Positions 1 through 5,292 of a stretch of DNA of 9,480 nucleotides are shown here, piece after piece. Position 1 is the first letter of the stretch. Each line of letters starts with the position of its first letter. The stretch is taken from contig JAEYXI010000536.1 of assembly GCA_023428515.1 (NCBI GenBank), forward strand, positions 1 to 9,480, in the 5' to 3' direction. A program made the position numbers and the translations under genes. The notes beneath the pieces are model-generated. The model ran no database searches, was not told the origin of the DNA, and worked only from the letters and a program-made list of their open reading frames with translations. The stretch comes from Pseudomonadota bacterium. Its GTDB lineage: Bacteria; Pseudomonadota; Alphaproteobacteria; Rhizobiales; Rhizobiaceae.

Positions 1-360
1 ATCCTGATGGGGCTGATGCAGCATGGCGGGCTGGCCGAGGATGTGCTGGACCACCGGCTGAACAGCCGCACGGTGTAAATCAACCCGGTCAGCCGCTGGC
101 TGTACTGGAACATGAACTACCACGTCGAGCACCACATGTTCCCGATGGTGCCCTACCACGCGCTGCCGAAGCTGCACGAGCTTATCAAGCACGACCTGCC
201 GGCGCCGAACACTTCCATGTGGGATGGCTACCGCGAGATGGTCCCGGCCTTCGTGCGCCAGCTGCGCAACGAGGATTATTTCCTCAAGCGCGAGTTGCCG
301 CCGACGGCCAAACCCTATCGCGACGAGTTCCACGACCTCACCATCCAGGCCGCCGAGTAG
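1..360 (+). pseudogene. mocD: Fatty-acid-desaturase-family oxygenase, MocD-like, 3' part only, interrupted by an in-frame TAA
   Basis: Frame 1 reads as the C-terminal part of a membrane di-iron desaturase/hydroxylase. The gene starts before the window. The third histidine box, N-Y-H-V-E-H-H (HVEHH codons at 121-135), is followed by the typical M-F-P-M-V-P-Y-H-A-L stretch. The frame ends at TAG 358-360. Codon 76-78 is TAA inside the otherwise continuous homology (...NSRTV-stop-INPVSRWLYWNMNYH...). Relatives, as I remember them, have Tyr here, so one base change (TAC or TAT to TAA) explains it. The first ATG after the stop, at 112, would give only an 82-residue fragment without the upstream histidine boxes. 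A Rieske ferredoxin gene follows, the pairing known for MocD/MocE, in which the desaturase-like subunit is the oxygenase that demethylates rhizopine. The family call is firm. The Moc-type role is inferred. A true pseudogene and a base-call error cannot be separated here. Confidence 0.8.
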
Positions 361-404
361 ACGGCCCGCGAAGACCCACCGACGAAACAGGCAGGCGAGA
401 AATC

Positions 405-719
405 ATGGCGGAATGGATCGAGGCGTGCGGCGCTGACGAGATCGACGAGGAAGACGTGATGCGCTTCGACCACGCGGGCCGCACCTTCGCGATCTACCGC
501 TCGCCCGACGACGAATATTTCGCGACCGACGGGCTCTGCACGCATGAGCAGGTGCATCTCGCCGACGGGCTCGTCATGGACGAGATCATCGAGTGCCCCA
601 AGCACAATGGCCGCTTCAACTACAAGACCGGCGAAGCCAAGGGCGCTCCGGTCTGCGTCAACCTGAAGACCTATCCGACCCGCGTCGAGGGCGGAAAGGT
701 CATGATCCAGGTCGGCTGA
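405..719 (+). CDS. mocE: MocE-like Rieske [2Fe-2S] ferredoxin, 104 aa
   Basis: This is a small soluble electron carrier of the Rieske type, expected in the cytoplasm, that would pass electrons from a reductase to the desaturase-like oxygenase encoded just upstream. The cluster motif is complete: C45-T-H47, then C64-P-K-H67-N-G, i.e. CxH-x16-CxxH. Length and layout match single-domain Rieske ferredoxins, with the cluster domain filling the whole protein and no transmembrane segment. I chose ATG 405 over upstream in-frame starts, which would run back into the desaturase gene. A modest GGCGAGA-type Shine-Dalgarno precedes ATG 405, and the protein from here starts like the family (MAEWIEAC). The gap to the desaturase stop is 44 bp, so cotranscription is likely. 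A partner ferredoxin reductase (MocF-like) is not in the window. The Rieske identity is close to certain; the assignment to the MocE subfamily rests on the neighbour and on overall resemblance. Confidence 0.88.
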   Translation: MAEWIEACGADEIDEEDVMRFDHAGRTFAIYRSPDDEYFATDGLCTHEQVHLADGLVMDEIIECPKHNGRFNYKTGEAKGAPVCVNLKTYPTRVEGGKVMIQVG

Positions 720-752
720 CGCTGCTTCGCTTTGCAGCGGTATCATCTTTTT
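720..752 (+). terminator. Small stem-loop after the Rieske gene, weak terminator or attenuator candidate
   Basis: CGCTGC (720-725) and GCAGCG (734-739) form a perfect 6-bp stem with an 8-nt loop immediately after the stop codon. A T-rich stretch, TCTTTTT, follows at 746-752. The T-run starts several bases after the stem, which is poor spacing for a Rho-independent terminator, so partial attenuation or an mRNA 3' end seems likelier than full termination. Confidence 0.3.
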
Positions 753-753
753 C

Positions 754-763
754 AGGGGAGGGA
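754..763 (+). promoter_or_regulatory. Strong ribosome binding site fixing the start of the PanB-like gene
   Basis: AGGGGAGGGA lies just upstream of ATG 767, with the GGAG core about 6 nt from the start. It decides against the longer in-frame reading that begins inside the Rieske gene at 593. Confidence 0.75.
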
Positions 764-766
764 ATC

Positions 767-1567
767 ATGCGTTCAAACCGGCCGACGGTCGCCGACCTTC
801 GCGCGATGAAGGGCAAGCGGCAGCTTTCCAAGATCCGCGTCTTCACCATGGAGGAGGTCGAAGCGGCGGCGCGGGCCGGCGTCGAGATCCTTTCGGTTAC
901 GCCGGAGCTTATCCTCAACCCGGAATTCCGCGACGCAGCCCCCGACGTCTTCGCCATTCCGGGCAGCGTGAATTCCTTCTTCGCGCTGAAGGACGACGTC
1001 ATGCGCGACGCCTTCCGCTTCGTTCGCGCCGGCGCCGACGCCGTCTATTGTGCGGCGAGCCTCGACACGATCCGCGCGCTCGCCGACGAGCATGTCCCGG
1101 TCTGCGGTCACTCCGGACTGATCCCGCACCACTCGACCTGGACCGGCGGTTTCCGCGCGGTTGGCAAGACGGCCGATACGGCGATGTTCGTCTGGAAGCA
1201 GGTCAAGGCGCTGGAAGAGGCAGGCGCCTTCGCCGCCGAGATCGAGGTGGTGCCGGTCGAAGTTGCGAGCGCGATCTCGGCGCGCACCTCGCTCTTCCTG
1301 ATCTCGATGGGCGCTGGCGGCGGCTGCGACGCGCAGTACCTCTTCTCGGAGGATATTCTCGGCTACAATCGCGGGCATTATCCGCGCCATTCGAAGGTCT
1401 ACCGCAACTTCGCCGCCGAATACGACCGGCTGCAGCAGGAGCGCATCGCCGCCTTCAGCGAATATGTCGCCGATGTGCGTTCGGGCGCCTATCCGGAGCC
1501 GAAGCATGTGGTGGGCATCGAGCCGGGCGAGCTGAAGCAGTTTATGGACGAGCTGCAGCAGGCCTGA
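767..1567 (+). CDS. Divergent PanB-like (ketopantoate hydroxymethyltransferase family) TIM-barrel protein, 266 aa
   Basis: The protein aligns by eye along its length with 3-methyl-2-oxobutanoate hydroxymethyltransferase (PanB). It shares an N-terminal DLRAMKGKR stretch, V-R-A-G-A-D-A-V (86-93), P-V-C-G-H115-S-G-L-I-P, G-G-F-R-A-V-G-K (127-134), A-L-E-E-A-G-A-F (148-155), the E160-V-V-P region, G-A-G-G-G-C-D (182-188) and G-H-Y-P. It keeps the equivalents of E. coli His136 (H115) and Glu181 (E160). The places where PanB carries its Mg-binding acids differ. The VGDSLG motif is replaced by V44-T-P-E-L-I, the VADxPF region by A63-I-P-G-S-V, and the K-x-E-G-G motif by Y94-C-A-A-S. The segment between the first two motifs is also shortened by about 20 residues. 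Ordinary pantothenate synthesis is therefore unlikely; a different C-C bond reaction in the PEP mutase/PanB fold is possible. The start is set by a strong Shine-Dalgarno at 754-763. The gene lies between the ferredoxin and two Gfo/Idh genes, suggesting a catabolic role. Confidence 0.8.
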   Translation: MRSNRPTVADLRAMKGKRQLSKIRVFTMEEVEAAARAGVEILSVTPELILNPEFRDAAPDVFAIPGSVNSFFALKDDVMRDAFRFVRAGADAVYCAASLDTIRALADEHVPVCGHSGLIPHHSTWTGGFRAVGKTADTAMFVWKQVKALEEAGAFAAEIEVVPVEVASAISARTSLFLISMGAGGGCDAQYLFSEDILGYNRGHYPRHSKVYRNFAAEYDRLQQERIAAFSEYVADVRSGAYPEPKHVVGIEPGELKQFMDELQQA

Positions 1568-1646
1568 TTCTCGCGACAATTTCACCGCGCGCGCCATTGC
1601 CGTGAGGGCTTGGCTGCGGTTCAAAGACATCTGATTGCGAATTGCC

Positions 1647-1654
1647 AGGGAGGA
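1647..1654 (+). promoter_or_regulatory. Ribosome binding site fixing the start of the first Gfo/Idh gene
   Basis: AGGGAGGA ends 8 nt before ATG 1663. A TTG at 1642 in the same frame lies upstream of this site and has no ribosome binding site of its own, so the ATG is preferred. The rest of the 95-bp gap 1568-1662 shows no convincing promoter or hairpin. Confidence 0.75.
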
Positions 1655-1662
1655 CTGCCGGA

Positions 1663-2739
1663 ATGGCGAAATGGAAGGTGGCGGGCATCAATTTCGATCA
1701 CTTCCACATGGGCGACCTGCTCAGGGAAGCGTTCAACCATCCGGATGCCGAGATCGTCAGCATCTGCGACGCCGACCCGAAGCGGATGCAGGGCGCGATC
1801 GATAATTTCGGCATCCCCGCAGACCGGGTCTACACCGACCCGGAAAAGTGCCTCGCCGAGACGAAGCCCGATCTCGTCATCCTCTGTCCGGCGACGGCCG
1901 AGCATGCCGTGTGGGTCGAGCGCGTCGCGCCGGCGGGCGTCAACATCCTGATGGAAAAGCCGTTCGCCGCTTCGATCGCCGACGCCGACCGCATGATCGC
2001 TGCGGTCCAAAAAACCGGCAAGCTGCTCGCCATCAACTGGCCGCTCGCCTGGTACCGCTCTCACAACACGACCAAGCGGCTGATCGACGAGGGCGTCATC
2101 GGCGATGTGATCGAGGTGCATTTCTACGATGGCAACCGCGGTCCGCTCTATCATCTCGCCGACAAGGTCGAAGTCAGCGACGAGGAAGTGCAGGCCGGCA
2201 AGCCGAACTCCTGGTTCTACAAGAAGTCCGCCGGCGGCGGCAGCCTGCTCGACTATGTCGGCTACGGCGTGACGCTCGGAAGCTGGTTCATGAACGGCGA
2301 GAAGCCGGTCGAGGTCACCTGCATCATGGACGAGCCGGAGGGGCTGGAGGTCGACGAGCATTCCGTCACCGTGTGCCGCTACAAACGCGGTCTCTCCAAG
2401 TTCGAGCCGCGCTGGGGCACCTTCACTGACCCGTGGACGCTGCAGCCGCAGCCGAAATGCGGCTTCGTCATCGTCGGCACCGACGGCACAATCGCCAGCT
2501 ACGACTATGACGACCATGTCACCGTGCAGACCCGGGCGAAGCGCGAGCAACATGTCGTCCAGGCGGACGCGCTTGCGGCGCCTTACCGCGCGCCGGTCGA
2601 ATACATGCTGCATCTGATCGCCACGGGCGAAAAGATCGCCGGCCCGCTCGATCCGAAACTGTCGCGCATCGGCCAGCAGATCACCGACAGCGCCGTGCTT
2701 TCGGCGCGCGAGAAGCGCACGGTGGAGCTGCTGCCATGA
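1663..2739 (+). CDS. Gfo/Idh/MocA-family oxidoreductase with atypical nucleotide and catalytic motifs, 358 aa
   Basis: This is a two-domain NAD(P)-dependent sugar or cyclitol dehydrogenase-type protein. The N-terminal Rossmann domain (about 1-120) has a degenerate glycine-rich turn, G8-I-N-F-D-H13, in place of GxGxxG. It has an acidic residue at the end of strand 2 (C35-D36-A-D), which in the family usually favours NAD, and a canonical E98-K99-P100 motif that supplies the catalytic lysine. The C-terminal substrate domain contains G-G-G-S-L-L-D197-Y-V-G-Y201. In inositol dehydrogenase the corresponding residues are Asp and His (DxxxH), so the histidine is replaced by tyrosine. Length is usual for the family. 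It overlaps the next gene by 4 bp (ATGA), so the two are translationally coupled. The family call is firm. Substrate, cofactor and even catalytic competence are open because two motifs deviate. Confidence 0.9.
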   Translation: MAKWKVAGINFDHFHMGDLLREAFNHPDAEIVSICDADPKRMQGAIDNFGIPADRVYTDPEKCLAETKPDLVILCPATAEHAVWVERVAPAGVNILMEKPFAASIADADRMIAAVQKTGKLLAINWPLAWYRSHNTTKRLIDEGVIGDVIEVHFYDGNRGPLYHLADKVEVSDEEVQAGKPNSWFYKKSAGGGSLLDYVGYGVTLGSWFMNGEKPVEVTCIMDEPEGLEVDEHSVTVCRYKRGLSKFEPRWGTFTDPWTLQPQPKCGFVIVGTDGTIASYDYDDHVTVQTRAKREQHVVQADALAAPYRAPVEYMLHLIATGEKIAGPLDPKLSRIGQQITDSAVLSAREKRTVELLP

Positions 2740-3857
2740 GCCAGGACGATCTTCCCTCCGAAAGCGACTACGCACTGGTTGGCAAGACGCTGCCGGAAAT
2801 CGCGGCGCCGGAACTGCCCTACAAGCCGCCGATGCCGAAGAGCTACCGGCCGAAGATCGCGCTGGTCGGGGCGGGGGGCATTTCCTTCGCCCATCTCGAC
2901 GCCTACCGGCGCGCCGGGCTCGACGTCGCGGCAATCATGTCGCGCACGCTGGCGCGCGCCGAGACGCGGCGCAAGGAGTTTTATCCCGACGCGATCGCAA
3001 CCGACGATTTCCAGAGCCTGTTGAAGCGCGACGACATCGAGGTGTTCGACATCACGCCGCATCCGGTCGAGCGCGTGCCGCTGGTCGAGGCCGCGCTGAA
3101 AGCGGGCAAGCACGTGCTGTCGCAAAAGCCCTTCGTCGTCGATCTCGATACGGGCGAACGGCTGGTGGAGCTCGCCGACAAGCATGGCGTGAAACTGGCG
3201 GTCAACCAGAACGGCCGCTGGGCGCCGCATTTCGCCTATATCCGCGAAGCGGTGCGGGCAGGGCTGATCGGCGACGTGATCTCTTCGCATACCGCCGTCC
3301 ACTGGGACCACAGCTGGATCGTCGGCACGCCCTTCGAGAAGATCGACGATTTGATCTTCTTCGACTTCGCCGTGCACTGGTTCGATTTCCTGTCGAGCCT
3401 GATCGGCGCGAAGGGGACGAGCGTTTATGCGACGCGCAACCGCGCCGCCGGACAGCAGGCAAAACCGCCATTGCTGGCGCAGGCTCTCGTCGCCTTCGAC
3501 GGCGGACAGGCCTCGCTAGTCTTCGATGCGGCGATCAAGCATGGGCCGCTCGACACCACCTTCGTCGGCGGCACGAAGGGCAGCCTCGCCAGCACCGGGC
3601 CGAATCTCGGCGAGCAGTCGGTGACGCTGACGACAGGCGAGGGCGTGGCGCGGCCGAAGCTCGAAGGCGCATGGTTCAACGACGGTTTTGCCGGCACGAT
3701 GGGTGAATTGCTCGTTGCGATCGAGGAGAATCGCGAGCCGCTCAACGGCGCCCGCGGCAATCTCGACAGCCTGGCGCTGGTGTTTGCCGCGATCCAGTCG
3801 GCGCATACGGGCCAGGCGGTGAAGCCGGGCACGGTGAGGAAGGTGCCGGGCTTGTAA
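2736..3857 (+). CDS. Gfo/Idh/MocA-family oxidoreductase with N-terminal extension, 373 aa
   Basis: This is a second NAD(P)-dependent dehydrogenase of the family. A proline-rich tail of about 38 residues precedes the Rossmann fold, which begins at K40-I-A-L-V. The glycine motif is G45-A-G-G-I-S50. Strand 2 ends in I-M-S69-R70, a Ser-Arg pair that in this family often goes with NADP. The lysine motif is Q130-K131-P132 rather than the common EKP, and the C-terminal domain has D210-F-A-V-H214, the intact DxxxH. The start ATG 2736 overlaps the stop of the preceding gene (ATGA), with GGAG at about 2723-2726. An internal ATG at 2832 (residue 33) lacks a ribosome binding site. The coupling to the preceding, differently modified paralogue suggests that the two act in sequence or as a complex. 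The family is certain; the substrate is unknown. Confidence 0.9.
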   Translation: MSQDDLPSESDYALVGKTLPEIAAPELPYKPPMPKSYRPKIALVGAGGISFAHLDAYRRAGLDVAAIMSRTLARAETRRKEFYPDAIATDDFQSLLKRDDIEVFDITPHPVERVPLVEAALKAGKHVLSQKPFVVDLDTGERLVELADKHGVKLAVNQNGRWAPHFAYIREAVRAGLIGDVISSHTAVHWDHSWIVGTPFEKIDDLIFFDFAVHWFDFLSSLIGAKGTSVYATRNRAAGQQAKPPLLAQALVAFDGGQASLVFDAAIKHGPLDTTFVGGTKGSLASTGPNLGEQSVTLTTGEGVARPKLEGAWFNDGFAGTMGELLVAIEENREPLNGARGNLDSLALVFAAIQSAHTGQAVKPGTVRKVPGL

Positions 3858-3881
3858 CCGCAGCAGGGTGGCTCCAAAGTC

Positions 3882-3907
3882 ATTTTGGAACAAAATTTTC
3901 ATTTGTT
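3882..3907 (+). promoter_or_regulatory. Two overlapping palindromes, candidate repressor operator
   Basis: ATTTTG-GAA-CAAAAT (3882-3896) is a perfect 6-bp-arm inverted repeat. AACAAA-ATTTTCA-TTTGTT (3889-3907) is a second perfect 6-bp inverted repeat that shares bases with the first. Both sit in the AT-richer intergenic patch and reach into the predicted -35 element, the usual position for a repressor of a sugar-uptake operon (LacI, ROK, DeoR or GntR type; the family cannot be told). No regulator gene is in the window. Confidence 0.45.
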
Positions 3908-3933
3908 GACTATTGGAAATTTGCTGCGATAGT
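3906..3933 (+). promoter_or_regulatory. Candidate sigma70-type promoter for the transporter operon
   Basis: TTGACT (3906-3911) resembles the -35 consensus at five of six positions. GATAGT (3928-3933) follows after 16 bp as a weaker -10. It lies about 90 bp upstream of the oxidoreductase start at 4022, in the only sizeable intergenic gap of the window, and overlaps the palindromes. Prediction only. Confidence 0.5.
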
Positions 3934-3965
3934 CGAGCCTGTGGGAGGTTTGGGAGGAATTGAGC

Positions 3966-4007
3966 ATGGCGCCGGAAGGTACGACCTGCTCATGCGCAAC
4001 TCCCTGA
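3966..4007 (+). CDS. Candidate 13-codon leader ORF upstream of the oxidoreductase and transporter genes
   Basis: A very good Shine-Dalgarno, GGGAGGA at 3952-3958, is correctly spaced for ATG 3966. The ORF encodes MAPEGTTCSCATP and stops at TGA 4005-4007, 14 nt before the next start codon. The stop codon falls in a small possible hairpin, CCCT (4002-4005) with AGGG (4012-4015), that would partly cover the GAGGG ribosome binding site (4011-4015) of the downstream gene. A translated leader could open it. The peptide resembles nothing I recognise. It may equally be chance, with the Shine-Dalgarno a remnant. Confidence 0.25.
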   Translation: MAPEGTTCSCATP

Positions 4008-4021
4008 ATTGAGGGCCTGGA

Positions 4022-5209
4022 ATGGTTTACGCTACCGGTGACAAGATCGGTCCGCGCCGCCTGCGCATAGGCATGGTGGGCGGCGGCCGCAACGCCTTCA
4101 TCGGCGCCGTCCACCGGATGGCATTGCGCCTCGACGATCGGGCAGAACTGGTGGCGGGAGCGCTATCCTCCGACCCGGAGAACGCGAGGCTTTCCGGCGC
4201 CGATATCGGCATCGCCGAGGACCGCGCCTATTCCGACTACCGCAGGATGGCGGAGGCTGAAGCCAAGCGTCAGGACGGCATCGAGGCCGTCGTCATCGTG
4301 ACGCCGAACCATCTGCACGCGCCTGTTGCCCGCGCCTTCCTCGAAGCCGGCATCGACGTCATCTGCGACAAGCCGCTGTCGGCGAACCTCAAGGAGGCCG
4401 AGGAACTGGCGTCGATTGCGAAAAAATCCGGCCTCGTCTTCGCGGTCACGCTGAACAATACCGGCTACGCCATGGTGCGGCACGCACGCGAACTGGTCGC
4501 GTCAGGCGCGCTCGGCAAGATCCGCATCGTGCGCGCCGAATATATCCAGGACTGGCTGACCCTGCCGATCGACGCCGACGGCCAGAAGCAGGCCGAGTGG
4601 CGCACGGACCCGGCGCGGGCAGGGCGCTCCGCCTGCCTGGCGGACATCGGCGTGCATGCCTTCAGCCTGGCGCATTTCGTGTCCGGCATCGCGCCGAGCG
4701 AGGTGGCGGCCGACCTCACCACCTTCGTGCCCGGCCGCCGGCTCGACGACAATGCGCATGTCCTGATGCGCTATGCGTCGGGCGCACGCGGCGTGCTGGT
4801 CGCCAGCCAGGTTTCGCCGGGCAACTACAACCGGCTTTCGGTCAAGGTCTATGGCGACAAGGCCGGGCTCGAATGGCACGGCCACGAGCCGGAATACCTG
4901 CGCTTCTGCGAATTCGGCAAACCTCACGTAATTTTGACCCGCGGCGGGGCGGAAGTGGGCGGCGAAGCGGCGCGCGTGTCGCGCATGCCGGCCGAGCATC
5001 CGGAGGGTTATGTCGAGGGTTTCGGCAACCTCTATCGCGATGCAATCGCCCTGATTTCGGCCCGGCGAAGCGGGGAAGCAGCGGAAACCGAACTTGCGGC
5101 GCTCGTGCCTTCCGTAGCGGACGGTTTGCTGGGCATGCGTTTCATCGAGGCGTCTGTCGACAGCCATGAAGCAGGAGGCGTCTGGACACCGATCGCGGGG
5201 CAACTGTAG
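4022..5209 (+). CDS. Gfo/Idh/MocA-family oxidoreductase, first gene of the transporter operon, 395 aa
   Basis: This is an NAD(P)-dependent dehydrogenase of the branch whose N-terminus reads G-M-V-G-G-G-x-x-A-F-I-G-A-V-H-R, which I associate with rhizobial MocA-like and inositol-type enzymes. The nucleotide turn is G20-G-G22-R-N-A25. Strand 2 ends in A-L-S49-S-D51-P. The lysine motif is D116-K117-P118, and the catalytic pair is in D208-I-G-V-H212, the canonical DxxxH. The start ATG 4022 has GAGGG 6 nt upstream. It is the first substantial gene after the predicted promoter at 3906-3933, and the binding-protein gene follows 83 bp later, so it probably acts on the imported compound or its first product. 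It is somewhat longer than many family members. The substrate cannot be assigned; MocA itself is one candidate, but the resemblance is only from memory. Confidence 0.9.
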   Translation: MVYATGDKIGPRRLRIGMVGGGRNAFIGAVHRMALRLDDRAELVAGALSSDPENARLSGADIGIAEDRAYSDYRRMAEAEAKRQDGIEAVVIVTPNHLHAPVARAFLEAGIDVICDKPLSANLKEAEELASIAKKSGLVFAVTLNNTGYAMVRHARELVASGALGKIRIVRAEYIQDWLTLPIDADGQKQAEWRTDPARAGRSACLADIGVHAFSLAHFVSGIAPSEVAADLTTFVPGRRLDDNAHVLMRYASGARGVLVASQVSPGNYNRLSVKVYGDKAGLEWHGHEPEYLRFCEFGKPHVILTRGGAEVGGEAARVSRMPAEHPEGYVEGFGNLYRDAIALISARRSGEAAETELAALVPSVADGLLGMRFIEASVDSHEAGGVWTPIAGQL

Positions 5210-5232
5210 AAGAGCTTCACAAAGACCGGGGG

Positions 5233-5266
5233 TGCGCCTGACGGCTCGTATCGAGGACCAGGCGCA
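5233..5266 (+). other. Nested stem-loop upstream of the binding-protein gene
   Basis: TGCGCCTG (5233-5240) pairs perfectly with CAGGCGCA (5259-5266). Inside it CTCG (5245-5248) pairs with CGAG (5252-5255) around a TAT triloop. It lies in the 83-bp gap before the binding-protein start at 5293. The bases after it are A, not T, so it is not a Rho-independent terminator. An mRNA processing or stability element for the binding-protein cistron is a reasonable guess. Confidence 0.5.
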
Positions 5267-5292
5267 AAAAGCATCGTTACAGGGAGAAGATC

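Noticed and set aside
219..404. N-terminal extension of the Rieske protein
   Set aside because: It lies inside the desaturase gene in another frame and does not resemble a ferredoxin N-terminus.
1610..1637. TTGGCT and TGATTG as a possible promoter before the first Gfo/Idh gene
   Set aside because: The -10 match is poor and the 95-bp gap is not AT-rich, so read-through from upstream is more likely.
1621..2934. 437-codon open frame on the minus strand opposite the first Gfo/Idh gene
   Set aside because: Low-complexity Arg/Asp/Val-rich translation without any family motif. It mirrors the codon structure of the real + strand gene, as expected in GC-rich DNA.
5233..5270. Hairpin plus A-run as a Rho-independent terminator
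   Set aside because: On the + strand the run after the stem is A, not T. On the minus strand the T-run comes before the stem, so neither direction fits.
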